Assembly: GCF_000588875.1 (NCBI RefSeq)
Contig: NZ_JEMV01000013.1
Location: forward strand, 1 to 64,000
Reading direction: 5' to 3'
Source of the DNA: Sphingobium sp. Ant17
GTDB taxonomy: Bacteria > Pseudomonadota > Alphaproteobacteria > Sphingomonadales > Sphingomonadaceae
Length of the DNA: 64,000 bases
This document shows, one piece after another, positions 26,383-35,541 of this stretch (within the stretch, counting starts at the first letter, position 1; each line of letters starts with the position of its first letter). The notes below the pieces were generated by a model. It saw nothing but the letters and a program-made list of their open reading frames with translations, ran no database searches and was not told where the DNA came from. A program made the translations under genes and the position numbers.

Positions 26383-27625
26383 ATCGCGCAGATGATTTTC
26401 CGATGGCGGGCGGCCTCCAGGCTAGCGGCAGGGACACAAGCAGCGCTAGCGATAGACCACCAATCCCCCACAAGACTAAGTGCTGTGCCCCCGGAGCGAC
26501 CACAGCGATCGCCAGCGGCGCGAGCGCCTGCCCGATGCTGGCGGCGGAATGCTGGAGACCGAGCTTCAGACCCGAAGGGGCTGCCGCACCGCTGATCCAG
26601 AAGCTGGTGACCAATCGAAGGGTTGCCGAGCTCCAGCCGGCAGCAACGATGATCCCACTGAGCTCGGCCATGCTCGCGGCGACAGGGAACAGGAAGAGCG
26701 CCACGGCCAGCAGGCCGAGCGTCAGCCCCGCAAGCCGCCTCGGCATGGTCACCAGCCAATCGAGCCTCGCATGGAAGATCTGTGCCGCCAGCATGCCCAA
26801 TCCGCAAAGACTGAGCATCCAGGCGATCTCTTCGCGGCTCAGCGAAACGGCGCTCCGCGTCACCAGGAGATTGACATGCATCGCCGCCAGCCCGCCGCCC
26901 GCGACGATCGTGACGAAAAGCAGGATCAACGTCGCGCCGAGCGTCGGCGCGGGCAGGTCTCCGCCATCGTTGCAGGGTGCACACCAGCGCGGCAGACGCA
27001 CGGCGCAAAGCGCCGCCCCGACGGCACCGATGCCGAGAGCGAGGATCATGAGGGGAGCGCGGGGCAGGATCGCGGCCGAGACCTCCGCCACCAGCGGACC
27101 GGCGAGATCGCCCAGAAACACGAAGGCGGTCAGCCAGGTGAAGCGCCGCGCCTGGTCCGCGCGCCCCCTTGCGGCAAAGCTCGCGCAGAGCAATCCCAGC
27201 GGTATGATGGCGGCGGCCGCCATCCCCGCCACCAGGCGCAATGCATAAAGCTCAGGCAGCCCGATGAGGCCGATCGGCGCGGTCACCAGCGCGAGGATGA
27301 CCAGCGCTGCGCGCAACATCGCCCGATAGTCGACCCGGTCCGCGATCCAGCCCCAGAGCGGCGCCGCCAGCAAGGCAGCGAGGGGGTGGACCGCGGTCAG
27401 GCTCGCGACATGAAAATCATGAGCGCTTGACGATAGCGCGCCACGAGCCGGGTCGACCAGTGTCGGAAGGAAGGCGAGAATGGCCGTCTGTCCCGCCGAC
27501 GCCGCAGCCGCCGCGAGCAGCAAGACGAAAAAAGAGGCCGGCCAGCGACCGTTGGCTTGCGATCCAGCCTTGTCACGCGGCGCGTTCGCGGTCGATCCCT
27601 CAAGTCGCCATCCGCGGATCACCAC
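26381..27625 (-). CDS. MFS transporter next to copAB
   Basis: A 414-residue major facilitator protein with twelve predicted helices. The conserved loop between helices 2 and 3 reads GWIADRVDYRAML, and helix 4-5 is LRLVAGMAAAAIIPLGLL. The GTG start overlaps the copB2 stop, so it is translated from the copA2-copB2 mRNA. Members near copper operons are sometimes called copper-related MFS exporters, but no substrate can be read from sequence. A CAPC motif in the central loop (RWCAPCNDG) might touch metal. It could export a drug or a metal chelate. Confidence 0.75.
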   Translation of the reverse strand: MVIRGWRLEGSTANAPRDKAGSQANGRWPASFFVLLLAAAAASAGQTAILAFLPTLVDPARGALSSSAHDFHVASLTAVHPLAALLAAPLWGWIADRVDYRAMLRAALVILALVTAPIGLIGLPELYALRLVAGMAAAAIIPLGLLCASFAARGRADQARRFTWLTAFVFLGDLAGPLVAEVSAAILPRAPLMILALGIGAVGAALCAVRLPRWCAPCNDGGDLPAPTLGATLILLFVTIVAGGGLAAMHVNLLVTRSAVSLSREEIAWMLSLCGLGMLAAQIFHARLDWLVTMPRRLAGLTLGLLAVALFLFPVAASMAELSGIIVAAGWSSATLRLVTSFWISGAAAPSGLKLGLQHSAASIGQALAPLAIAVVAPGAQHLVLWGIGGLSLALLVSLPLAWRPPAIGKSSAR

Positions 27626-28604
27626 CAGGCGCGCAAGCCGATCACCACCCTGTGTTCGGAAGGCCCTTCCCCGCGCAGGCGACGGAAATCGGCCGTGCCG
27701 TCAAATGCGCGCTCCCAGACAAAGCCGATATAGGGCGCGAACTTGCGCGACACTTCGTAGCGCAACCGCCCGCTCAGCTCGACATTGCTGAAACCGCTGC
27801 CGAGCTGCCGATCGCTCGACCGCTTCGAATAGATATTGGCCTCTACCTGCGGCGTGAGGATCAACCGATTGGTGAACAGGACCTCATAGGACGCCTTGGC
27901 GCGCGCCGCGAGACGCCCATCGGTTCCTACATAGCCGGTGAGCTGGACGTCGAACCAATAAGGCGCCAGTCCCTCGACGCCGGCGGCCAGCCAGGTGGTC
28001 GCACCCTTGCCGAGATCCTGCCTGACCCCGAGCAGCGTGCCCCAGAACGGGTTCTTGCTGTGCCACCACAGCGCCTCGACGCTGCTCTCCGGATCGAGAC
28101 GTTGGTCGCGGGAGTTCTTGAGCCCCTGGCTGCGCAGCCAGAGCTTGTCATTGTCCTGACCCTTGGTCACGAGCACGGTCCAGCCCACGCCCTGACCCTC
28201 GTTGCCGCTGGTGAATTCGAGCTCATCCACAAGTATCTTGGGGATCGACAGCTTGTCGGCCATCTCATAGCCCGGCAGCGTCGAGTTGCGATAGCCGTCG
28301 GCATAATCGTCCGAGTTGCGCGCGTCCGGCGGGGCCTTGCCACCCTGCATCGAGCCCATGTCCATCGTGGCGCCGTTACCGGACGCCGTCGTGTCGGTCA
28401 TATCCATGCCCGGCATGTCCATGCCCGCATGGTCCTGAGAGCCTTGCGCGGAAGGAGTCTGCGGAGCGGGAGTGGCCGTTTGGGCAGGGGTGGTGGCGGG
28501 CGACGGGGGCGAGGCATCCTGCGCGAGAGCGGGAGCCGTGATCGCCGGCGCAGGAAGAGGGCAGCGCCAAGAGCGATGCCGCGCGAGGGGAAAATCCGGA
28601 TCAT
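27619..28604 (-). pseudogene. copB: Outer-membrane copper resistance protein CopB, second copy, frameshifted
   Basis: Repaired this is 328 residues. It starts at the ATG at 28604, overlapping the copA2 stop as ATGA. The signal reads MIRIFPSRGIALGAALFL and, after a break at about 28551, APAITAPALAQDAS; ctgcgccgg should be ctggcgccgg, so one G is missing. A short Met/Asp/His stretch (HAGMDMPGMDM) precedes the barrel (LWLRSQGLKNSRDQRLD through GLRAWW). It is shorter than the first CopB because the Lys/Ala/Pro linker is missing. It stays coupled with the MFS gene downstream. Confidence 0.87.
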
Positions 28605-30307
28605 GCGACCACCACCTCCCGGAACATGCCGGCCGCCATGTGATAGAGCAGATGACAGTGAAAGGCCCATCGACCCAAGGCGTCGGCGGTGACGCGGAAG
28701 CTCACCCGTTGGGCGGGCTGGACCACGACCGTATGCTTGCGGACCTGGAAGGCGCCGTCCGGGCCTTCGACATCGCTCCACATGCCGTGCAGATGCATCG
28801 GATGCGCCATCATCGTGTCGTTGACGAAGGTGACGCGCAGCCGCTCGTTCGGCCTGAAATGGAGCGGCCTGGAATCGTTGAGCTTGATGCCGTCGAGCGA
28901 CCAGATGAACCGTTCCATATTGCCCGTGAGATGCAGCTCGATGTCGCGCTCGGGCTCGCGCGGGTCGGGATCGCCGCCCGGCGTGCGCAGGTCGGCCAGC
29001 GTCAGCACGCGCCAGTCGCGCCCGCGCAGGCCTGCGCCCGGATCGTCGAGATTGGTGCGCGGATAGTCGACGCGCATGTCGGTATTGGAGCCATATTCGG
29101 TGCGGGCGTGCCGTGCCCTGGCCGGCATCTCGGTCATGCCGTGCCCGGCATGCGCGTCGCCTCCCATTGCGCCCATCGTCGCCATCGCGCCCATCATGTC
29201 GACCGGCTCGAGCCAGGTCCGGGCATCGAGCGGCGGCACGGCTGCCGCCATGCCCGGGGCCGGTGCGATCGTGCCACGCGCATAGCCGCTCCGATCGATC
29301 GCCTGCGCGAAGATGGTGCGGGCGCCGCCCTCGGGCATGGTGAACTCGACGTCGTAGGTCTCGCCCGGGCCGATCCGGAATTCCTCGACCGTGACCGGCT
29401 CGACCGGCTGCCCGTCGGTCGATACGACCGTCAGCTCGACCCCGGGGATCCGCACGTCGAAGAACGTCGCCGTCCCCGCGCCGACGAAGCGCAGGCGCAC
29501 GCGCTCGCCGGGCGCGGCGATACCGGTCCAGTTGCCGGCGGGCGGCGCGCCGTTCATCAGATAGGTGTAGGTCGCGGCAGAGACATCGCTGTAGTCGGTC
29601 GGGTTCATCCGCGAGCTGTTCCACATCCGCCGGCGCTCGAGCGCCTTGCCCAAGCCCATGGCGCCGACATCCTTGAGGAAATCGCCGGCGGTCGGCTGCG
29701 CAAAATTATAGTAGCTGCTCTGCTTCTTGAGATTGAGGAAGATCTGCAGCGGCGGCTCGTCCGACCAGTCGCTGAGCACGATGCAATAGTCGCGATCGGG
29801 CGCCCGCGCCGTCGGCGCCTGTTTCGGCTCGACGATGATCGCTCCATAGAGTCCCGTCTGCTCGGCGAGCGTGTGAGCGTGATACCAGTAGGTTCCGCTC
29901 TGGCGGACCTCGAAGCGATAGGTGAAGGTCTCACCCGGCGCGATGCCGGCAAAGCTGATGCCGGGCACGCCGTCCATCTCCGCCGGCACGATGATGCCGT
30001 GCCAATGGATGCTCGACATCTCCTTGAGGCCGTTGCGCACGCGCAGCGTGACCGTGTCGCCTTCGCGCAGGCGCAGGACCGGCGCGGGCACGCTGCCGTT
30101 CACGGCGGTCGCGATACGGCGCTTGCCGGTGAAGTTGACCGGCAGCTCGGCGATCTCGAGGTCGAACTCGGTCCCGCTCAGCTCAGCGGGCGAGACTGGG
30201 GCGGATCGCGCGAGAAGCGCCGGGGCGAAACCGGCGACCGCGCCGCCGATCGCCAGCCCCTGGACGAATTGGCGCCGCGCAATCGGGCGGGCGTTCAGGT
30301 CGAACAT
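28601..30307 (-). CDS. copA: Multicopper oxidase CopA, second copy
   Basis: A 568-residue CopA from the ATG at 30307, chosen because it directly precedes a Tat signal (RPIARRQFVQG). The copper sites are HWHGIIVPAEMDG, YWYHAHTLAEQT, HPMHLHGMWSDVEG and HCHLLYHMAAGMFREV. The Met/His linker is much shorter than in the first copy (about residues 355-385: MMGAMATMGAMGGDAHAGHGM). The reading frame is open upstream to 30532 but that part is not family-like. A 20-base motif shared with two Met-rich protein genes lies about 280 bases upstream (30587-30606), implying a long mRNA leader. Confidence 0.93.
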   Translation of the reverse strand: MFDLNARPIARRQFVQGLAIGGAVAGFAPALLARSAPVSPAELSGTEFDLEIAELPVNFTGKRRIATAVNGSVPAPVLRLREGDTVTLRVRNGLKEMSSIHWHGIIVPAEMDGVPGISFAGIAPGETFTYRFEVRQSGTYWYHAHTLAEQTGLYGAIIVEPKQAPTARAPDRDYCIVLSDWSDEPPLQIFLNLKKQSSYYNFAQPTAGDFLKDVGAMGLGKALERRRMWNSSRMNPTDYSDVSAATYTYLMNGAPPAGNWTGIAAPGERVRLRFVGAGTATFFDVRIPGVELTVVSTDGQPVEPVTVEEFRIGPGETYDVEFTMPEGGARTIFAQAIDRSGYARGTIAPAPGMAAAVPPLDARTWLEPVDMMGAMATMGAMGGDAHAGHGMTEMPARARHARTEYGSNTDMRVDYPRTNLDDPGAGLRGRDWRVLTLADLRTPGGDPDPREPERDIELHLTGNMERFIWSLDGIKLNDSRPLHFRPNERLRVTFVNDTMMAHPMHLHGMWSDVEGPDGAFQVRKHTVVVQPAQRVSFRVTADALGRWAFHCHLLYHMAAGMFREVVVA

Positions 30308-30586
30308 GGATCGTGCATCTTTCTGGAACAGGGTTTGCCTGCGGCGCCAGGCGCGCCGGCTTGTGCCATCTCGCCGACCGTCAGGGTGCGCTGGCGAGGG
30401 GGCGTGATCTTCACCCGCGAACTGGGGCAAGACCGTAGCGGCACCGGCTTCACGGCGCGCGATCAGAACCTTGTTCCAGTGAGGATTGTCGTGTTTGCAT
30501 GGGCGATCTCCAAGAGCCTGCGCCGCGGTCACCGGCTTGCGAACCGGGTGGCGCTGGCCCCTCCATGCGATGTCATCACGTCGAGC

Positions 30587-30606
30587 AGTATACGTATGTT
30601 ACGAAG
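30587..30606 (-). promoter_or_regulatory. Copper-gene operator-like motif, copy A
   Basis: Plus-strand agtatacgtatgttacgaag. It aligns without gaps to copies at 38303 and 38931, each upstream of a minus-strand copper-type gene. Consensus (a/t)gtatacgta(a/t)ntt(a/g)cgaa, with a near-palindromic CGTA/TACG centre. The binding regulator is not known. The rest of 30308-30727 shows no gene. Confidence 0.6.
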
Positions 30607-30727
30607 CGGGCGCTTGGCTGACGCCCCGCCGCGCAGTTGGCGGTCGGCTCTGCGGCCTCGCCGTCCTGATTCTCCTTTCGAACCCCACGCCCATCGCGCG
30701 ACCAGCTCGATGAGCGTGGATGCCTGG

Positions 30728-31357
30728 TCAACCGCCTGGTATTTGGTCGGCTCGAGTCAGTCCCAGGCCGTCGAGGTTCAGGGCGACAAAATCCCAGTCG
30801 ATCGCATTGCGCAGAATCTTGTCGGCATAGTCGGGTCGCGCGTTGCGATAGTCGACATAATAAGCGTGCTCCCAGACATCGAAGATGAAGAGGGGCGCCG
30901 CACCATGCGCGACAGGGGTGTCGGCATCGTGATAGGAGGTTACCTCGAGCTTGCCGTCCTTGAGGTTGAGCGCGGCCCATCCGCTGCCGAAATGACCGAC
31001 GGCCTCAGCCTTGAGCGTGTCGATCAGCCCGTCCACCGATCCGAAGGCCTCGGTGATGAGATCGAGCAGCGGGCCGGTCGGCTGCTTCTTTTGCGGGCTG
31101 AGACCGCGCCAGTAGAAACTGTGGTTCCAGATCTGGCCGACCTGATTGAACAGCCCCCTGGGGCCATTGGTAGCAGCAAGCTCGATCAATTCCACGAGCG
31201 ACTTGCCCTGCAGCGCGGGATCGGCCGCGACCAGTTCGTTCGCCTTGACGACATAGGCGTTGTGATGCTTGCCGTGATGATAGTCGAACGTCTCAGGTGA
31301 GATCAGGTCACCAAATGCATCCTTAGGATATGGCAGGGGCGGGAGGGTGAAGCTCAT
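30728..31357 (-). CDS. sodB: Superoxide dismutase (Fe type)
   Basis: A 209-residue Fe/Mn superoxide dismutase of the SodB type, converting superoxide to peroxide and oxygen. Metal ligands: His in YHHGKHHNAYV, His in QIWNHSFYW, and Asp and His in FDVWEHAYYVDYRNARPDY. A Gln in the second shell of GHFGSGWAAL-type context and the absence of a signal peptide point to the cytoplasmic iron enzyme. The ATG at 31357 has an aggag-type site upstream. It lies between copA2 and the efflux factor on the same strand and likely guards against copper-driven oxidative stress. Confidence 0.93.
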   Translation of the reverse strand: MSFTLPPLPYPKDAFGDLISPETFDYHHGKHHNAYVVKANELVAADPALQGKSLVELIELAATNGPRGLFNQVGQIWNHSFYWRGLSPQKKQPTGPLLDLITEAFGSVDGLIDTLKAEAVGHFGSGWAALNLKDGKLEVTSYHDADTPVAHGAAPLFIFDVWEHAYYVDYRNARPDYADKILRNAIDWDFVALNLDGLGLTRADQIPGG

Positions 31358-31400
31358 TCCTGGTCTCCTTGGTGTCTTCAGATGGCGCTCGAAAAGCGGG

Positions 31401-32924
31401 TCAGTGCCGTAGCGCCTTCGTGGCATCCCTGAACGGAAGGGAGTCCTGCTCTGTCGCGGCAGATGCGTCCCCAGACCCGGCCGGCTCTTGCACAGGGCCC
31501 TGTGCGCTTTGGATGCCCTGCCATCCCCCGCCCAGCGCCTTGAAGAGATCGACCCGGGCCGAGGAAAGCCGCTGGATGGAGCCGGCATAGCTGCTGCGGG
31601 CGTTGAGCATCTCGCTTTGCGCCACCAGCACGTCGAGATAGGCGACAGAGCCAGCGCGATAGCGCAGGTCGGCAAATTCATACGCCTTCTCCGCCCGGGC
31701 CTGCGCTTCGCCCAGCGCATCGAGCCTGCGCTGTTCGGTGGTGACCACCGTCAGCGCCTGCTCGACCTCCTTGAGCGCAGTGATAAGCCGCCCATCAAAG
31801 GCCGCGAGCGAGGCCTCGCCCTGCGCCTGCGCCTGCCGGATACGCGTGCGGGCGACCGCGATATTGGGGAAGCTCCAGGAGATGAGCGGTCCCAGCGAGA
31901 AGGAGAAGCTGTTGGCACCGCGCACCTGGTCGTTGCGAAAGAAATTGCCCGAGCCGCCCAGGCTGATGCGCGGATAAAGATCGGCGGTCGCCACACCGAT
32001 GCGCGCCGTATCGGCCGCAAGCTGACGCTCGGCTTGCCGCAGGTCAGGTCGGCGGCGCAGCAGGGCGGCGCCATCGCCGACGGGGATCGACGCCTTCGGT
32101 TCGGGTGGGGTCGTACAGCGCCGGGCAGATTCCGGCACCTGATCGGGCGTGGTGCCAAGCAGCGCCGCCAGTTCGAAGAGCGCCACCTGCTGCTGGCCTT
32201 CGAGCGCCGGGATCGCCGCACGCGCCGTCGCGGTCGCGGCGCCCGCGCGTTCGACGTCGAGCTTGCCGACCGAGCCCGCCTTCTCCTGTTCCGAGACAAG
32301 CCGGAAGCTGTCGCCACTCGCCTTGTAGGACTGGCGCGCGACATCGAGCGCATAGGCGGCCGCGCAGGCGTTGAGATAGGCACGCGTCGTCTCGGCCGCG
32401 ACCGTCACCCGCACCGTGTCGCGCGCCGCCTCGATCGCGCCGGCATCGGCGCGGGCGGCCTGGATGGCGCGGGACACGCGGCCGAACAGGTCGGCTTCCC
32501 ACGATAGCGACATGCCCGCGAACTGCGACCATTGCGCATCGCCAAGGTTGCCTGGAAAGCCGCTTTGCCCGGCTCCCTGGATGCCGTCGCCATAGGGAGC
32601 GCCGCCGTTGAGGGTGGTGGAGGGCAGCCGCCCCGCCCGCGCCTCGCTCAGCACCGCGCGCGCCTTGGCGAGATTGGCGGACGCGACACGCAGGTCGGTG
32701 TTGGCAACAAACGCTTGTGTGACCAATGCGTCGAGTGCCGGATCCTCATAGAGCTTCCACCAGTCGTCGGGCAGCGCGGCGGCCGCATCGATCCGGGGCG
32801 CGGTGGTGACGAAGGCTCCCGCAGCGGCCGAAGGCGGCGCGGGCGGCCGGTAATCCGGTCCCACCGCGCAGGCAGAGAGCGCCAGCCCGGCCAGCGGCGC
32901 GAGGACATGAGGGAATTTACGCAT
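31401..32924 (-). CDS. RND efflux outer-membrane lipoprotein (NodT family)
   Basis: A 507-residue TolC/OprM-like outer-membrane factor of the NodT family. A lipobox (LAGLALSAC, Cys near residue 19) is followed by the family start VGPDYRPPAPP. The two repeated halves carry helical segments (NLAKARAVLSEARAGRLPS, and ARAEKAYEFADLRYRAGSVA) and the DDWWKLYEDPALDALV opening. It would form the outer channel for an RND pump. The pump gene upstream survives only as its last 50-60 codons (32917-33088), so this channel has lost its usual partner here. Confidence 0.9.
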   Translation of the reverse strand: MRKFPHVLAPLAGLALSACAVGPDYRPPAPPSAAAGAFVTTAPRIDAAAALPDDWWKLYEDPALDALVTQAFVANTDLRVASANLAKARAVLSEARAGRLPSTTLNGGAPYGDGIQGAGQSGFPGNLGDAQWSQFAGMSLSWEADLFGRVSRAIQAARADAGAIEAARDTVRVTVAAETTRAYLNACAAAYALDVARQSYKASGDSFRLVSEQEKAGSVGKLDVERAGAATATARAAIPALEGQQQVALFELAALLGTTPDQVPESARRCTTPPEPKASIPVGDGAALLRRRPDLRQAERQLAADTARIGVATADLYPRISLGGSGNFFRNDQVRGANSFSFSLGPLISWSFPNIAVARTRIRQAQAQGEASLAAFDGRLITALKEVEQALTVVTTEQRRLDALGEAQARAEKAYEFADLRYRAGSVAYLDVLVAQSEMLNARSSYAGSIQRLSSARVDLFKALGGGWQGIQSAQGPVQEPAGSGDASAATEQDSLPFRDATKALRH

Positions 32925-33088
32925 GGGCCAGCCCTCCTTCGAGCGGCGGGACGGTGGGTTTGCCGTCCGGCTTCGGCTTGGGCCGATGGTCGGCGGCGAG
33001 CAGGGTATAGATCGTCGGCAAGACGAAGAGCGTGAAGAGCGTGCCGATCAGCATGCCCATCACCACCACGATGCCGATGGCGCTCAAG
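32917..33088 (-). pseudogene. C-terminal stub of an RND efflux permease
   Basis: The minus-strand frame ends with GIVVVMGMLIGTLFTLFVLP and TIYTLLAADHRPKPKPDG, the last membrane helix and tail of HAE1-type RND pumps. Upstream of about 33088 the frame stops matching and instead the opposite strand becomes the coding region of a regulator. More than 950 residues of the pump are absent. The stub overlaps the outer-membrane factor gene by eight bases as in intact operons, so it was once the upstream partner. Confidence 0.8.
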
Positions 33089-33679
33089 ATGCACGGTGCG
33101 CTCTCGTCGGCGGCGCTCGGCAAGCAGCTCGGCATTACCGGCGAGGCGGCGCGTCAGCAGCTGCTGCGCCTCGCCGAACAGGATCTCGTCGTGTCATCCA
33201 GCGAGGCAAAGGGCGTGGGTCGCCCACTTCTCCTCTGGGACCTGACGTCAGCGGCGCAGTCGCGCTTTCCTGATACGCATGCGAGCCTCACCGCCCAGCT
33301 TCTCGGCATCATTCGAACGCATATGGGCGAAGGCGCGCTCGAGACGATTATCGACGTGCGCGAGGCTGAGACCCGCACGCGCTACCAGAGCGAACTTGCA
33401 GGCAAGCAGGACCTTGCCGACAGGGTGGCCGCCCTCGCCGCGCTCCGCACCGAAGAAGGCTATATGGCCGAGTGGCGCGAGGAACCCGATGGATCTTTCG
33501 TCCTCATTGAAAATCATTGCCCGATCTGCGCCGCCGCCGCGGCCTGCGTCGGTTTCTGCCGCGCCGAGCTCGAGGTTTTTCGCTCGGCTCTTGGGCCCCG
33601 CGTTTCCATTGCAAGGGCTGAGCATATCATCAGCGGCGGGCGTCGATGCACCTACATCATCAGGGCCAATCCACAATGA
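33071..33679 (+). CDS. Cys-rich winged-helix regulator, 5' end replaced
   Basis: A 202-residue transcription regulator of the COG2345/SufR-like group. The winged helix begins at LKMHGALSSAALGKQLGITG and EAARQQLLRLAEQDLV, and a C-terminal cluster HCPICAAAAACVGFCRAELEVF carries four Cys suited to an Fe-S cluster or metal. Normally some ten more residues precede the first helix; here that DNA is the edge of an RND pump gene on the other strand. The ATG at 33071 or 33077 lies within that pump sequence, so the present start may be accidental and expression is doubtful. Confidence 0.7.
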   Translation: MPMALKMHGALSSAALGKQLGITGEAARQQLLRLAEQDLVVSSSEAKGVGRPLLLWDLTSAAQSRFPDTHASLTAQLLGIIRTHMGEGALETIIDVREAETRTRYQSELAGKQDLADRVAALAALRTEEGYMAEWREEPDGSFVLIENHCPICAAAAACVGFCRAELEVFRSALGPRVSIARAEHIISGGRRCTYIIRANPQ

Positions 33680-33763
33680 CGCACGCTCTTCGCACCCATC
33701 GGGTTCGCCGGAAGCGATCGCCGAGGCCATGCACGCGCGCAAGTTCAGCCAAACAGCCGCGCC

Positions 33764-34231
33764 ATGGCCAGGCAGTCTGAGCCGGAACGACTGCCGGCAG
33801 AGCAGCTGACGGTGGGCGATATCGCGCGGCGGAGCGGCGTCGCGGTTTCGACCCTTCATTTCTATGAGGCAAAAGGCCTGATCGAAAGCACGCGCACGAG
33901 TGGAAACCAGCGGCGATACGAACGCACGGTCTTGCGACGGATTGCGATTATCCGCCTGGGCCAGCGGGCCGGGCTATCGCTCGCCTTCATCAAGCAGCAT
34001 CTGGGCAAGCTGCCACACGGACCGGTCGATCAAAGCGCCTGGCGAGACCTTCGTGAAGCGTGGCGCTCCGACCTCGATCAGCGCATTGTCAGCCTGGTTC
34101 AACTGCGTGATCAGCTTGACCATTGCATCGGCTGTGGATGCCTTTCGCTGGCCGAGTGCCAGATGCGCAATCCGCAAGATATTTTAGCTGGCGAAGGCTG
34201 CGGGCCGTGCCTCCTCGACGCGGACAGATAA
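33764..34231 (+). CDS. soxR: Redox-sensing MerR-family activator SoxR
   Basis: A 155-residue SoxR. The N-terminal MerR helix-turn-helix reads LTVGDIARRSGVAVSTLHFY, followed by the dimer helix. The [2Fe-2S] cluster ligands are seen in CIGCGCLSLAEC (CxxCxCxxxxxC), exactly the SoxR pattern. It responds to redox-cycling compounds and superoxide; in non-enteric bacteria it controls pumps and oxidoreductases rather than soxS, which is absent. The nearest candidates are the RND/outer-membrane factor remnants and the adjoining adhP, but no MerR-type spaced promoter was identified. Confidence 0.92.
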   Translation: MARQSEPERLPAEQLTVGDIARRSGVAVSTLHFYEAKGLIESTRTSGNQRRYERTVLRRIAIIRLGQRAGLSLAFIKQHLGKLPHGPVDQSAWRDLREAWRSDLDQRIVSLVQLRDQLDHCIGCGCLSLAECQMRNPQDILAGEGCGPCLLDADR

Positions 34232-34400
34232 CAAGCGGTCCCACGCATCACGAGCGATGGAGCCCGCCCATCCATCGGCCCAGCCTTCATTCGACGGCCG
34301 GGCAAGACCCCGGTCGTGCCGTCGCCGGGCCGGATGAAGGCAAACACCCCTCGTCCCTACCCATAGGCAATCTGACCCTATGCGCGGCAGCGCCAGGAGC

Positions 34401-34493
34401 CGGTAAGATCCGCGGCTGTGCGGTTCCCACAGCCGCGAGGGTGCGCCAGGCTGGTTCAGCCTTGCATGAAGAGGCGCCCCCTGGATCTTACCG
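34401..34493. repeat. Nested inverted repeats between soxR and adhP
   Basis: An inner hairpin (cgcggctgtg / cacagccgcg, 34411-34437, seven-base loop) lies inside an outer pair cggtaagatcc (34401-34411) and ggatcttaccg (34483-34493). The structure sits between the convergent ends of soxR and adhP and could act as a two-way terminator. No gene is seen in 34232-34487. Confidence 0.55.
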
Positions 34494-35515
34494 CTCCATA
34501 TCGATGACGATCCTGCCCTCGATATCGCCATGGTGCATGCGCGAGAAGACGTCGTTGATGTTCTCGAGCCTGTCCGCATGGACCGTGGCCTTGACCTTGC
34601 CCTCGCCGGCGAACGCCAGTGCCTCGAGCAGATCGAGCCGCGTGCCGACGATCGAGCCGCGCACGGTAATGCCGTTCAGCACGGTGTCGAAGATCGACAG
34701 CGGGAAGTCGCCCGGCGGCAGGCCGTTGAGCGCGACCGTGCCGCCGCGCCGGACCATGCCGAGCGCCTGCTGGAACGCCTTGGGCGAAACGGCGGTGACG
34801 AGCGCCCCGTGCGCGCCGCCAATGGCTTTCTTGAGCGCTGCCGAAGGGTCCTCGTTGCGCGCGTTGACCGTCAGTGTGGCGCCAAGGCGTGTGGCGAGGT
34901 CGAGCTTGCTGTCGTCGATGTCGACCGCGGCCACATTGAGACCCATGGCTCGGGCATATTGCACCGCCATGTGGCCGAGCCCGCCAATGCCGGAGACGAC
35001 CACCCACTCGCCGGGCCGGGCCTCGGTGGCCTTCAGTCCCTTGTAGACGGTGACGCCCGCGCAGAGGATCGGCGCAATGTCGAGGAAGTCGACATTGTCG
35101 GGAAGGTGACCAACATAGTTGGGATCAGCCAGGACATATTCGGCAAAGCTGCCATTGACCGAATAGCCGGTGTTCTGCTGTTCGTGGCAAAGCGTCTCCC
35201 AGCCACCCAGGCAATGCACGCAGTGCCCGCAGGCGGTGTAGAGCCAGGGCACGCCGACCCGGTCGCCTTCCTTCACATGGGTGACGCCCGCACCGACGGC
35301 GGCGACATGCCCGACGCTTCATGGCCGGGAATGAAGGGCGGGTTGGGCTTGACCGGCCAGTCTCCTTCTGCCGCGTGCAGGTCGGTATGGCACACGCCGG
35401 TTGCCGCAATCTTGACCAGGATCTGCCCGGGGCCGACCGTCGGGATCGGCGCCTCCTCGATGACCAGGGGCTTGCCGAATTCGCGGACGACCGCCGCCTT
35501 CATGGTTTTCGCCAT
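34488..35515 (-). pseudogene. adhP: Zinc alcohol dehydrogenase AdhP, frameshifted
   Basis: Repaired this is 342 residues, the usual AdhP length. It oxidises primary alcohols with NAD. Catalytic zinc ligands: Cys in [14 protein letters not shown] and His in GHE. Structural zinc: [15 protein letters not shown]. The NAD loop is [13 protein letters not shown]. The frame breaks at about 35318: catgaagcgtcgg should be catgaaggcgtcgg, restoring [14 protein letters not shown], so one G is missing. It follows the aldehyde dehydrogenase gene by 26 bases on the same strand, forming an alcohol-to-acid pair. Confidence 0.9.
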
Positions 35516-35541
35516 GTCCGTTTCTCCTTTTGAGCGAGGGG

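Noticed and set aside
28585..28610. Plus-strand GAGGGG-N13-TGCGAC resembling the ECF promoter
   Set aside because: It lies at the copA2/copB2 junction facing no plus-strand gene, and the GCGTA core is not kept.
28472..31300. Plus-strand open frame of 942 codons
   Set aside because: It is the antisense shadow of copA2, copB2 and sodB, with no motif of its own and Arg/His-rich composition typical of such shadows.
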